A stretch of DNA of 64,000 nt from Ruminococcus sp. AF41-9 (GCF_003477525.1 NZ_QUDO01000019.1:9800-73799), one strand, 5' to 3'. Counted from the first letter of the stretch, positions 48,323-57,223 are shown. Translations and numbers: made by a program. The notes: generated by a model from the letters alone, not told the origin.

Positions 48323-50077
48323 TCATTCTCCCTCCTTCACCGTATCTTTTACAGAAATATGGGCATTCCACATTTCCTTATAAAGCGGGCATGACACCAG
48401 AAGTTCCTCATGTGTGCCATGTGCTGTTACATTTCCATCATTTACAACAAAGATCTGGTCACTGTCCTTAACAGTAGAAAGTCTGTGTGCTATTACGATC
48501 AGGGTCTTCCCTGCTACCAGTTTTGCGATAGAATTCTGCAGAATTGCCTCATTTTCCGGATCTGTGTAGGCAGTAGCCTCATCAAGGATCACGATCGGAG
48601 CATCCTTTAACATTGCTCTTGCAATGGAGATACGCTGCCTCTCGCCACCTGACAGATGTCCTCCTGCACCTCCTACAACCGTATCAAATCCATTCTCCAA
48701 CTGCATGATAAATTCATAGCATCCACTTTTCTTTGTCACCTCAATAATCTGTTCATCCATAGCATCCGGATTTCCCTGTCTGATATTTTCACGGACTGTT
48801 TCATTAAACAGATAATTGTCCTGTGCAACATATGCAATTTTCCGATTAAAATCTGCAAATGCCAGTTCTTTGACATCAACTCCACCGATTTTGATGCTTC
48901 CGGAATCCACATCCCACAGGGACGCAATCAGCTTTGCGATGGTCGACTTGCCGCTTCCGGAAGGTCCTACGATTGCATTTACCGTTCCTGCTTTCAGCTC
49001 CATAGTTACTCCGTGCAGGATTTCTTTGTCGTGATAACCAAATCTGACATCTTCAAGAGTAACGGAGTTATCTTTTGGAACACTTTTACTTTTCTCTGGA
49101 CGTTCAAGCTCCGGCTGTTCCAGAATTCCTGCCACTTCACCAACAATCACTCCGATTTTGCCAAGATCATCTGTATAGGAACCCACTGTGATCAACGGTC
49201 CAACGATTCCAAGTGATAAAATAATGCAGATGACAAAATCTGAAATCGCAAGTGTTCCATTGGCTACATAATGTGCCCCAAACGGCAATACCGTAAGAAG
49301 CGTATAAGGTGTGACCACCATCATCAGTCCATGAAAGATCGAGCACCGTTTCATCCAGGAAATAAAGGAATCTGCATATTCAAAAGCCGCCTTTGTAAAT
49401 TTGGCATACGAACTTTCTGTCTTTCCAAATGCCTTGATCACTTCGATTCCGTCAATATATTCCACTGCCGCATCATTCAGATCTTTTGTTGTCTGAACCG
49501 TTCTCTCGAAGCTTGGTTTATAATCCAGCATCATTCCAAAATAGGAAAGAAATCCCACTATAACCGGCACCAATGACCAGAGTGCCAATCTCCAGTCTGT
49601 CAGGAAGAAATAAATCAAAATCACAATCGGTGCCAGCAGATTGGACGTGAATTCCGGGACAATATGCGCCAGTGTTGTCTCGATACTGTCGATTCTTTCC
49701 ACCATAATATTTTTAAATGTACCGGAAGGTGTGTCTTTCACATAGCCAAGAGGTACCCGCACCAGCTTGTCACAGCAGGATTTTCTTATATTTGCAAGTA
49801 CTGCAAACGTTGCTTTATGTGACAATGCTGTCGAAAGTGAATGAAGCAGTTCTGCAATGATAAACGATAATGCAATCAGAACCGCTTTTGCAAGATATAT
49901 TTCAAACTCCTTTTCACCATTTAAAAACAGCTTTACTACATCTGCAATAATAAAATACGGCAAAATCTTAAAAATCACATTTCCTATTGCAAGTAACACA
50001 CTCCACACATAGGCAATTCTTTTTTGTCCGGCCCACGTCAGGATCCAGCTGACTGCCGACTTCTTTTTTTCTTTCAC
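48323..50077 (-). CDS. ABC transporter ATP-binding/permease protein (first subunit)
   Basis: A 584-residue half-exporter: N-terminal membrane domain (WILTWAGQKRIAYVWSVLLA ...), coupling element and ATPase with GPSGSGKSTIAKL (Walker A), HLSGGERQRISIARAML and IVILDEATAYTD (Walker B). Conserved Glu and His residues for hydrolysis are present. It is the first gene after the tetR operator region and is transcribed toward the second ABC gene. The pair lacks any substrate-binding protein, consistent with export. Confidence 0.9.
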   Translation of the reverse strand: MKEKKKSAVSWILTWAGQKRIAYVWSVLLAIGNVIFKILPYFIIADVVKLFLNGEKEFEIYLAKAVLIALSFIIAELLHSLSTALSHKATFAVLANIRKSCCDKLVRVPLGYVKDTPSGTFKNIMVERIDSIETTLAHIVPEFTSNLLAPIVILIYFFLTDWRLALWSLVPVIVGFLSYFGMMLDYKPSFERTVQTTKDLNDAAVEYIDGIEVIKAFGKTESSYAKFTKAAFEYADSFISWMKRCSIFHGLMMVVTPYTLLTVLPFGAHYVANGTLAISDFVICIILSLGIVGPLITVGSYTDDLGKIGVIVGEVAGILEQPELERPEKSKSVPKDNSVTLEDVRFGYHDKEILHGVTMELKAGTVNAIVGPSGSGKSTIAKLIASLWDVDSGSIKIGGVDVKELAFADFNRKIAYVAQDNYLFNETVRENIRQGNPDAMDEQIIEVTKKSGCYEFIMQLENGFDTVVGGAGGHLSGGERQRISIARAMLKDAPIVILDEATAYTDPENEAILQNSIAKLVAGKTLIVIAHRLSTVKDSDQIFVVNDGNVTAHGTHEELLVSCPLYKEMWNAHISVKDTVKEGE

Positions 50078-50256
50078 ATCTGTTCACTCCTTACGTTCGT
50101 TTTATTGTTTTACCTTCTGTTAGTTCGCGCTAACCAACATATAATAAAATAGGTGGTCTACTGGCATCAACCACCTGATATTATTATCCTGTCTGAACTT
50201 TATTCAGAAATCCAGAACCTGCAACACACATAACCTATTCAGAATTCCTGCATCAG

Positions 50257-50886
50257 TTATACTGGAAATTCAATATTCCACAATCGTTCCCAGCCACCTG
50301 TATTGAATTCTTTCAGCTGATGCACATTTTTCTTTGCAGTCTCTCTATCTATATCATGCTCAATGATCTGAAATACTGATGAAAAAAATCCCGTATAGAT
50401 CATATGCATAAGGCTTTCCTCTACAATCGGTATTTTCACACCGTTCTCTTTCATCTTTTCCATATAATTCAAGCTGGACTTCATTTCCCGCTCTACCATA
50501 TTGTGTATGAATAGTTCAAATTTTCCACTGTCTCCGCATTTCAACAATAATCTGAAATTATCATAATGATCATAGATATAATCAACCATCTGCTCCATCC
50601 CATCACTGGATGTATCCGACATATTCCTTGTCTGATCACTGGCAGAAAGCTTTTCAAACTCCTCAACGATCTGGTCATAAATCTGATAAATATGTTCCAT
50701 ATAAGGATCCGTCAGTGCATCAAAAAGTGCCTCTTTCGTCGGATAATATTTGTAAAATGCGCCAGTAGTAAGCCCTGCATCTTTTACAATATTTCTTAAA
50801 GATGCTCCTGTCAAACCATCTTTCAGAAAATGTTTTCTGGCTGTATCTAATATGTTTTTCTGTGTATCTTCTGCTTTCGTCGACAT
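50257..50886 (-). CDS. TetR family transcriptional regulator
   Basis: A 209-residue TetR regulator: N-terminal helix-turn-helix TQKNILDTARKHFLKDGLTG and SLRNIVKDAGLTTGAFYKYYPTKEALF (partly quoted), and a helical effector domain to the end (WERLWNIEFPV). The start is set at the ATG 50886, preceded by AGAGGAT; a TTG at 50916 is possible but lies on the operator. A 36-bp palindrome lies immediately upstream, so autorepression and control of the adjacent ABC pair are likely. Confidence 0.9.
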   Translation of the reverse strand: MSTKAEDTQKNILDTARKHFLKDGLTGASLRNIVKDAGLTTGAFYKYYPTKEALFDALTDPYMEHIYQIYDQIVEEFEKLSASDQTRNMSDTSSDGMEQMVDYIYDHYDNFRLLLKCGDSGKFELFIHNMVEREMKSSLNYMEKMKENGVKIPIVEESLMHMIYTGFFSSVFQIIEHDIDRETAKKNVHQLKEFNTGGWERLWNIEFPV

Positions 50887-50914
50887 TCTTTTCGTATCCT
50901 CTAAACTTCTTTTC

Positions 50915-50950
50915 AAAATATAACAGTGCTATATAACACTGTTATATTTT
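50915..50950. promoter_or_regulatory. TetR operator palindrome
   Basis: A perfect 14-bp inverted repeat, AAAATATAACAGTG with CACTGTTATATTTT (50915-50928 and 50937-50950), separated by 8 nt that include TATA. It overlaps the promoter and lies 29 bp upstream of the tetR start. Full symmetry is rare by chance and marks a TetR dimer site. Confidence 0.8.
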
Positions 50951-51087
50951 AACTCATTACAGGAATTTGTCAAGTCGTGGTGTTTCAATTTTTTATTTTC
51001 CTCGTGTATTCAGTTTCCACTCCGCAGATGCTTTCTGCAGTTTTACAAGTCTGTTCTATTCAGACAGATTTTCTTTGCAGAAAAGTT

Positions 51088-51723
51088 CTATACAGTTCTC
51101 AACCATTGTCTGATCATAGTCTGTTGAAATACCTGAGCTGAGCCAAGCCAGTATGCATAGTCTCCTTCATCATATTTTCCAAGTGCCTCCAAATCACTGC
51201 CGTAGCGCAATTCAATATGATAGGTTGTATCATTTGTATCTGGTGCTATGCAGAAATAAGTAAATTCGCCTGAGTCTGCATCGTCACTTTTAAATTCGTA
51301 TAACCCACGTACTTCTTCTATTCCAACATAATGATATGTATGGGAAAAGATTTCTTTGCCTTCTGAATCATATCCCTTGATCACTGAATCAGAACCATCA
51401 AATTCCAGCTTATTTACACCTTCTTTAAAAGAGCAGTCATAAACACCATCGCCATCTTTGTATGCTTCTACTGCTTCTTCTCCATAAATTGTTCCTGAAA
51501 CCATGGATGCTAACTTATCATATGCTGCCTCCGCATTTTCCTCACCAACCAACTCTGTACAATCATCAATCCAGATCTGCTGATATTTTTCATCCTGTAC
51601 CTTTTTGCAAGCTGATGTACCATATAACTCAATACTGGCAAAAGAATCTGATGATTTTAATTCTATATTCTTATCGGGTTTGGACTTCAATATATTTTCA
51701 GCAAGCTCATAAGCATTTTTCAT
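51088..51723 (-). CDS. ZinT/YodA-like domain protein
   Basis: A 211-residue protein without a signal peptide. The C-terminal two-thirds match the ZinT/YodA lipocalin-like fold: HTYHYVGIEEVRGLYEFKSD, GEFTYFCIAPDTNDTTYHIELRYG and the end FQQTMIRQWL, in which ZinT has HIxH-type metal ligands near THHI; here His occurs in HTYHYVG and YHIEL. The cytosolic form (no export signal) is unusual. The start at 51723 follows GAGGAAA at 8 nt. Its gene follows the hydrolase at 51726 with almost no gap and ends the six-gene operon. Metal binding is inferred. Confidence 0.6.
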   Translation of the reverse strand: MKNAYELAENILKSKPDKNIELKSSDSFASIELYGTSACKKVQDEKYQQIWIDDCTELVGEENAEAAYDKLASMVSGTIYGEEAVEAYKDGDGVYDCSFKEGVNKLEFDGSDSVIKGYDSEGKEIFSHTYHYVGIEEVRGLYEFKSDDADSGEFTYFCIAPDTNDTTYHIELRYGSDLEALGKYDEGDYAYWLGSAQVFQQTMIRQWLRTV

Positions 51724-51725
51724 AA

Positions 51726-52511
51726 CTATTTTCCTCTGTACCACATCGCAAATGCCAATTTCGGTAATCGGTCAGTCTCAATAATTGTTTCGAGCATTCT
51801 GGCAAATCCCTCCGGATTTTGAATTTGATACTGCATATGGTTGAATCCCTCAAAAACCGGAAAGTTACCGTATATATAAGTCTGCATCACTGCATTTCTG
51901 TATTTAAAATGTTCTTCTATACTTCCAAATTCCCAGAATGTATGTTTCTGCAATTCTTCTGACAGTTCTGAAAATGGCTTATCTTCCAAACTGTCTGTCA
52001 GCTGTCTTCTCAGATTTCCATACGTCAAGTTCTTTCCTGCCTCTATAAAATAAGGTTTAATTTTATCATCGTCACACCACATGATTCTCTTTAGTGTCTT
52101 TCCTTTTGACCAATATAAACTTTTCATTGCTATATATAAGAAAGGAACCATGATTCTGCGTGTTGCCTTTCCAATCTGTGCAAACTGCCCGCCATCAAAA
52201 AAAACATGCTTTACCGGTATTTTTATCTCTGTCAGGAATGCCATGGCGAGATCTGCTCCAATCGAAGATGCAACTATAAGTTCTATTTCTTTGATTCCAT
52301 GGTTCCCCAAAAATCGTACAATCTGTTGTATCTCATCTCTTTTGCTTTGATACCTCTGTCCGGAGCAATACACAGTCGATGTTGGCATAATGCAATAATA
52401 TTTTTCTGCCATTTTCTCTGCAACCGGCATACTGCTTTCCCCAGTTACTCCCATTGCATGGAAAAACAGAATGACTGAATTTGATTTATTTCCTGTTGTT
52501 TTAAATACCAC
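51726..52511 (-). CDS. Alpha/beta hydrolase family protein
   Basis: A 261-residue serine hydrolase-like protein: VILFFHAMGVTGESSMPVAE (oxyanion HAMG), IELIVASSIGADLAMAFLTE with ASSIGAD as nucleophile elbow, and FEGFNHMQYQIQNPEGFARM with the catalytic His. The GTG start follows GAAGGTGG. The elbow sequence S-S-I-G is slightly atypical. It is the fifth gene of an operon with a second BAAT-like hydrolase upstream. Substrate unknown. Confidence 0.75.
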   Translation of the reverse strand: MVFKTTGNKSNSVILFFHAMGVTGESSMPVAEKMAEKYYCIMPTSTVYCSGQRYQSKRDEIQQIVRFLGNHGIKEIELIVASSIGADLAMAFLTEIKIPVKHVFFDGGQFAQIGKATRRIMVPFLYIAMKSLYWSKGKTLKRIMWCDDDKIKPYFIEAGKNLTYGNLRRQLTDSLEDKPFSELSEELQKHTFWEFGSIEEHFKYRNAVMQTYIYGNFPVFEGFNHMQYQIQNPEGFARMLETIIETDRLPKLAFAMWYRGK

Positions 52512-52533
52512 ACTTCCACCTTCTGTCTATTTT

Positions 52534-53469
52534 TTATCTATCTACTCTCTTCCATTTTGCAACAGCATTTCTTACCCGCCAGTCAATATCCAGACGTGCT
52601 CTGCGACATTCTTTCGGATGTTTTCTTGCTGCCTGAAATGCCAGTTTCACAAAGAGTCCGGATCCAACCGGGAGCATTGTCTTTAGCATGCTCTCCGGAA
52701 AAACGAAATGGGTTCCATGCTCATAAATGACATAATCCAATCTGCATGTGTGTGAATGTTCTTTCATACGCTGCTTCATACGGCGGATATATTTTGCAGT
52801 ATCCCACAACACATCATCTTCAGCACCAATTAACAATACTGTTCCATGGATTTTTTCAATCTTGATCATCTCGTCTTCTGTGATTGGGTGAGCCTTTTCA
52901 GAATCATCAAATAGTTTTCTTGAATTGATCATATCACCGGTCCGTTTTGTTTCTTTCTCAATCACATGCCAGTAATCCGGATGTTTGTAACAAAACGGCA
53001 TATACGGAAGGGGTTCTCCTTTGTAAGAAAAAAGAGATTCTCCTTCAATCGGCCATTCCTTACAGCCATCTTTTTTGCCCTGCATAAACCCCTGCCAGAT
53101 AAAATCACTCGGTGTCAGACCTATCGTTAATGTGATATCTTTAAAATAAGAAGCAGCAGTCAATGCCAGTGTTCCTGTAGTAGATGCCCCGACAATTCCT
53201 ATCTTCTGATCACCATGTGCTTTTAACCAATTGATTGCTTTCTCTATACGTTCCAATGGATAATTATGATGTCCATAATCTTTTTTTCCAGGTGACATTG
53301 TCATCACATTCACACCGAGTTTATGTAGCCATTTCACGGATGTACGCGCCAGATAATCCTCTGGATCATCCCCGATCATGGCAATCATTGCACAGTCTGA
53401 TCCTGTTTTGCATTTCCAATATGCACCATAAAATCCATCTGTTTCCACATCAAAATGTCTTTTTCTCAT
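52534..53469 (-). CDS. Acyl-CoA thioester hydrolase/BAAT C-terminal domain-like protein
   Basis: A 311-residue alpha/beta hydrolase: GVNVMTMSPGKKDYGHHNYPLERIEKAINWLKA (partly quoted as SPGKKDYGHHNYPLERIEKA), KIGIVGASTTGTLALTAASY (nucleophile elbow G-A-S-T-T-G), TVLLIGAEDDVLWDTAKYIR and YEHGTHFVFPESML (Asp and His of the triad). These place it in the BAAT_C/acyl-CoA thioesterase group. The start at 53469 follows AAGGAG at 9 nt; an in-frame TTG at 53496 lies upstream, overlapping the methyltransferase end. Natural substrate unknown. Confidence 0.78.
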   Translation of the reverse strand: MRKRHFDVETDGFYGAYWKCKTGSDCAMIAMIGDDPEDYLARTSVKWLHKLGVNVMTMSPGKKDYGHHNYPLERIEKAINWLKAHGDQKIGIVGASTTGTLALTAASYFKDITLTIGLTPSDFIWQGFMQGKKDGCKEWPIEGESLFSYKGEPLPYMPFCYKHPDYWHVIEKETKRTGDMINSRKLFDDSEKAHPITEDEMIKIEKIHGTVLLIGAEDDVLWDTAKYIRRMKQRMKEHSHTCRLDYVIYEHGTHFVFPESMLKTMLPVGSGLFVKLAFQAARKHPKECRRARLDIDWRVRNAVAKWKRVDR

Positions 53470-53488
53470 CTGTATCATCTCCTTAATA

Positions 53489-54289
53489 TCAGCCAAGTTT
53501 CTCCAAAACTATTATTTTGTTTGAGATATTCCGAACAACTGGAATTCTGCCTATCACATGATAAATGGACATAAGTTCTTTCATTCCTTCAACAAGACTG
53601 ACTTCCTGCCGAACAGAAAATGCTGGTATGATTCTTTGCAGCTCCTTTCCATTCTTAACTCCCCATATGAATTTTACATTGCTTCCCTCTATGGATTTTT
53701 CTTTCACATGTTTTACAACAAAAGGTGACATGGTTTCGACCATTACTGTAACTTTCTGAAATGATTTTTCAATAATAGAAAACATCTTCCTGATATCTTT
53801 CTCACACAAATACATGGTAAGTCCTTCGATTATTACCAAAACATTCTCATCGTGATAATCGATAGCATCTATGTAGGAATCATCCATTGCAGACTTTGCG
53901 ATCTGATACACTGAATCAGTTTCGGTAAGGAACTGGCTCCTTATTTTCATTGTTTCCGGCAGGTCTACATTGTACCAACGAAGGTATTTTCCCTTCATAC
54001 GATAACATCTGGTATCCAGTCCACATGCGATATTTATAACAACTGTATTTGCATGCTTCTTCAGATATTGCTCAACCATCCGGTCTAATACAATTGTTCT
54101 CGCAATCACACCATAAGTCATGGCGTTATCTTTATCCGCTTTGGAAAAGTCATAATCAAGCTTTTTCACAAGTTCTACTGCAATTTCGTCATTTATTTTA
54201 GCATTTTTCTTTCTTGTTTCTTTTGCTCTTGCATACAGGGTCTGTACCATCGTTTCCGACACACCTGTCACATTCACTTTTTCTTTCAT
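53489..54289 (-). CDS. SAM-dependent methyltransferase, leucine carboxyl/TcmP (PPM1) type
   Basis: A 266-residue methyltransferase: RAKETRKKNAKINDEIAVEL, DRMVEQYLKKHANTVVINIACGLDTRCYRM (the INIACGLDTR signature of the PPM1/TcmP family), WYNVDLPETMKIR, and VLVIIEGLTMYLCEKDI, all hallmark elements of carboxyl or O-methyltransferases for small molecules and polyketides. The ATG at 54289 shares one base with the stop of the upstream hydrolase gene (TAATG), indicating coupled translation. Confidence 0.85.
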   Translation of the reverse strand: MKEKVNVTGVSETMVQTLYARAKETRKKNAKINDEIAVELVKKLDYDFSKADKDNAMTYGVIARTIVLDRMVEQYLKKHANTVVINIACGLDTRCYRMKGKYLRWYNVDLPETMKIRSQFLTETDSVYQIAKSAMDDSYIDAIDYHDENVLVIIEGLTMYLCEKDIRKMFSIIEKSFQKVTVMVETMSPFVVKHVKEKSIEGSNVKFIWGVKNGKELQRIIPAFSVRQEVSLVEGMKELMSIYHVIGRIPVVRNISNKIIVLEKLG

Positions 54290-55068
54290 TATCTGTCGCC
54301 TTCCACTGCCTTTCTTACTTCTTCCACCCACTCTGCACTATGACAGCAAAACAGTTCTTCATGCTGCATGTTATGTCTCCGAATATCCGGATTTTTAAAA
54401 TAAGTACAATATCTCTTTTCATATTTTCTGCCCATCTTTGTTGCGTAAAACACGTGTATCGTAGTTCCCGGCACATCAATTCCATGCTGGACTTTCGTGA
54501 CCAGATCAGAATAAAACTGATTATAAACACTCTGTTTCGTAATCCATGGATTTCCTCCCTGCTCAATGCCGAACATATTTAAAAATCCATCAATCATTTC
54601 TTTCTTTGATTTATCTGCTTCATTTATTTTCTTTTGCATAAATTTAGGCAATTTACCAGTATGTACCATTTTATACATAATCGGCACAACTACAGATGAC
54701 TGAATTTTCGCCATAAACTGACCAGCTTCATCCATATCACTGCTTCCAATGATGCCATGATCTATATGAATTCTTTTTCGCTGAATCAAAAGGGATACAA
54801 AACTTCCTCCAAGGGAACACCCATACGCTGCTTTAATTCTTCCATCATACTTTTTCTTGATTTCCTGCTCAATCTTTTCGCATTCATCTTCCATTGAATA
54901 AAATTCTGTTTTCTCATTTGGATCAAATCCATCATAAGAAACTGTTACCGTGTAAAAATAAGAATGTAATCTATCCAGTATATGATCAAAGCTACTATAC
55001 AGGCAACAGGTACCAGGAAATAAAAATATCACTGGTTTACTACTGTCTCCACTTTCATAAAATTTCAT
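54289..55068 (-). CDS. Alpha/beta hydrolase with a paralogue outside the island
   Basis: A 259-residue hydrolase: VIFLFPGTCCLYSSFDHILD, AAYGCSLGGSFVSLLI (nucleophile elbow GCSLGG), IIGSSDMDEA and VPGTTIHVFYATKMGRKYEK, ending at HEELFCCHSAEW. The closely related gene at 62129-62914 lies outside the island and shares PGTCC, AAYGCSLGGS, IDHxIIGSSDMD and VPGTTIHVFYA. It starts 14 nt before the upstream gene ends, so the two genes overlap. Substrate unknown. Confidence 0.8.
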   Translation of the reverse strand: MKFYESGDSSKPVIFLFPGTCCLYSSFDHILDRLHSYFYTVTVSYDGFDPNEKTEFYSMEDECEKIEQEIKKKYDGRIKAAYGCSLGGSFVSLLIQRKRIHIDHGIIGSSDMDEAGQFMAKIQSSVVVPIMYKMVHTGKLPKFMQKKINEADKSKKEMIDGFLNMFGIEQGGNPWITKQSVYNQFYSDLVTKVQHGIDVPGTTIHVFYATKMGRKYEKRYCTYFKNPDIRRHNMQHEELFCCHSAEWVEEVRKAVEGDR

Positions 55069-55956
55069 ATCTGGCCTCCTTTAGTTTTTTCATATAAGCA
55101 TAAAATTGCTTATGCAGCTCCCTCATTTCATCTGGTGCCTTCCTGGCATGTTGATACATAAATTTATCTCCAAAGCTACTTTCGAATGTAACAGCAAGCA
55201 TAATCGTCATAATTGGCAGTGGTAAAAAACGAAAAATATTCATTTTACAAGGTGACAGCCTACCTGCCTGTTTTCTCAAAAAGCTAAAATTTCTTTTCAA
55301 TTTTTTTGCTGTTTTCTTCATAATCTTCCAGTCTTTTCCCGCTCTTTCCGGGCAATCTGCTTCGTAATATGCATCTGCAATCGGCACCACCATGGCAAGA
55401 TGACATAATTGCCACATATGCATATCCACTACTTTCTGATATGGTATATGAGCATGCCTTAATATCTTTGAAAACTGCTTTGTCTTTTCGGATTTATTTC
55501 CTGATATTTCTGCAAATGTTGTCGGCTGAATCATTCTTGGAGTGAGTGCTGCATCAAGGATACCATCATTATTTATACTTCCGCCCGCTCCTGGAAAAGC
55601 AGGCAATATTCTCCCTTTCCAACAATATCTTCCCATTTTTTATAACTGTCCAATGAATTTACCATTGTAACAATTATATTGCTTTTATTATTTTTTAATT
55701 CAGCAAGTGCTTCATATAGCTGATTTTCCCTGACAGTTAGCAAAATAAAATCGTAAGCATCATTATCTGACAATTCTCCAAGAATCGTGGCTTCTGCCCG
55801 CCTTATGTTCTGGTTTTTCTTATAAAGCAGTCCATTTTTCTTTAAAAACTCAAGTCTTTTACCTCTGGCATAAATACTCGTATCATAACCAGTTTCTGCA
55901 AATAAGACCGCATACAAGGATCCAATCACACCTGCACCATAAATCAATATTCTCAT
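55055..55956 (-). CDS. Ketopantoate reductase-like oxidoreductase (one frameshift)
   Basis: About 300 residues with the N-terminal Rossmann motif MRILIYGAGVIGSLYAVLFAE and IYARGKRLEFLKKNGL, followed by FAEIS and VVDMHMWQLCHLAMVVPIAD of the ApbA/PanE family. These reduce 2-dehydropantoate or other 2-keto acids with NADPH. The frame breaks near 55615, where one G is missing from GGGG; repair gives VGKGRILPAFPGAGGSINND. The pantoate-specific active site Lys/Asn/Glu cannot be checked for certain. It heads the six-gene operon; the promoter would lie in 55957-56030. Confidence 0.7.
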
Positions 55957-56033
55957 AGAAATCCGTCCTCTTTTTCATTTTCAAAAAAACTGCCAGTGTT
56001 CATGTTAGTAATATCTAACTCTCATTTTCTAAA

Positions 56034-56071
56034 AAACCGTGTGAAAACAAAACTGTAATTCCACACGGTTT
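56034..56071 (+). terminator. Hairpin upstream of the six-gene operon
   Basis: AAACCGTGTG (56034-56043) pairs with CACACGGTTT (56062-56071), followed by TCTTTTCTT. It could end transcription from the right-hand side before the operon promoter. Confidence 0.55.
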
Positions 56072-56349
56072 CTTTTCTTATGCATTCAGTATATCACTTT
56101 TACCTGGTTAATCAACCAAATTTTGTCTTCATAATATTTAAAATTTCATGTTCATGCGCATTATATTCACTGCACTTGGAATGCAATTTATACCCTCATC
56201 TGGTCATTAAAATAATAATTTACATAGTATTCCGAAGATACATTCTAATCAGTATGATTCCCATATTGACAAACACAAATAACACAATTAAATTCACAAG
56301 CAGATATTCTCTGATTACATCTCCTAGCACTGCAATCCCCGAAATCCTG

Positions 56350-56752
56350 CATACACATTGCAGCAAAAAAATCTCTTTTTAACTCATCTTGTATTGGCAG
56401 AATCTCTACAAAATGCGACCAAGTCAATTGTTGCGACAATGTCGCAACTTTTTCGAAGTCAGGAAATTCCTGATAAACTTAATCATTCTTGAAATTGATG
56501 TTTTATCAAATCCCGAACCATACTCCTGTTCCAGCCGTTTACTGACTTCTGCAACAACCTTTTTTCCATACTCAGGCTTATTATTTCCAGTTAACTTAAC
56601 TCCACACTAAGTCTTTTTCCAATTCCCCAATTAAGAGAAATAATGGCATCATTCACAACTTTTTTTACATTAGTTTTCTTTTCCCTGATTAACGCATTTA
56701 TTTCATCATAAATATTATCAATATTATCTGCTATTAATATCTCTTTTTTCAT
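56350..56752 (-). pseudogene. YhcG/DUF1016 family nuclease fragment
   Basis: Two pieces of a PDDEXK-like DUF1016 (YhcG) protein: the start KKEILIADNIDNIYDEINAL and NVKKVVNDAIISLNWGIGKR, then, in a different frame, SKRLEQEYGSGFDKTSISRM, QLTWSHFVEILPIQDELKRD and FFAAMC. The join needs removal of five bases around 56600 (TTAAG duplicated), and the catalytic C-terminal region is missing after FFAAMC. The gene is dead. YhcG-type genes often accompany restriction-modification systems. Confidence 0.65.
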
Positions 56753-56772
56753 TATCGATTTCCTTCTATAAC

Positions 56773-56797
56773 TTGAAATGCCAAATTGGCATTTCAA
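56773..56797. repeat. 25-bp perfect palindrome
   Basis: TTGAAATGCCAA, one spacer A, TTGGCATTTCAA: perfect 12-bp arms upstream of the YhcG remnant start. It is a plausible operator or a small hairpin. Confidence 0.6.
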
Positions 56798-56909
56798 AAC
56801 TGTCCCAACTGCTTACTGTTATATTACCCTATTTTTCTCATTATGCCTACCGCTATTTCATGTTCACATATAATAATGAGGCCGCAATCCACGACCTCAT
56901 CACCTTCAT

Positions 56910-57188
56910 TTAAACATAAATCAATTCCTTGAGAATAATCTCTTCCGCAATCGCTCTGTGCTGGTTGGCTGCTCTTACCCATGCAATCTGATCTATTTCT
57001 TTATCCGGCAATGGTTCTTTTTCTTCTAACTGCTTCAGAATTACCTCTTCCCGTTCTCTGGCTGCCTTGTCCACTTCCAGAAGATGCTTTCCAATCGTAT
57101 CCTGCAGAAGCATCACCTGATAGGTTGAATTTCGATGATTCTTCAGATAATCTCTGCGAAGAAAACCATACTTGCCAAGTTGCTCCAT
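56910..57188 (-). CDS. TnpV-like transposon protein, N terminus cut at the island end
   Basis: A 92-residue reading: MEQLGKYGFLRRDYLKNHRN, LLQDTIGKHLLEVDKAARER and WVRAANQHRAIAEEIILKEL. These match most of the TnpV family, but the first part (normally about 25 residues ending in YLIPNLTYK) is replaced, since LTYKSGEQ runs into the right attachment repeat. The copy at 39454-39624 holds that part instead. Whether this truncated form is made is unclear. Confidence 0.6.
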   Translation of the reverse strand: MEQLGKYGFLRRDYLKNHRNSTYQVMLLQDTIGKHLLEVDKAAREREEVILKQLEEKEPLPDKEIDQIAWVRAANQHRAIAEEIILKELIYV

Positions 57189-57205
57189 CTGTTCTCCGGA
57201 TTTAT

Positions 57206-57223
57206 AGGTGAGTGCTAATTTTT
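57206..57223. repeat. Right attachment-site direct repeat
   Basis: Identical to 33230-33247. It is at the junction of the truncated tnpV (inside) and chromosomal sequence (outside), where an IS66 remnant and thrS follow. Confidence 0.6.

Larger units (their letters stand above)
33230..57223. mobile_element. Integrated mobile island of about 24 kb (decayed)
   Basis: An identical 18-bp sequence (AGGTGAGTGCTAATTTTT) flanks the segment at 33230-33247 and 57206-57223. Just inside the left end lie paired 17-18 bp direct repeats, a tyrosine integrase and an excisionase-like gene, the classic order of an integrative element. Inside are foreign-looking modules: a GntR-ABC operon, toxin-antitoxin, a TcpD-like conjugation remnant, broken tnpV copies, gene fragments (pyrD, hydrolase, YhcG) and two larger operons. 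No relaxase, coupling protein or full conjugation set is present. The element seems to have entered next to clpB and then lost its transfer genes. The assignment of ends is inference from the repeats. Confidence 0.65.
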
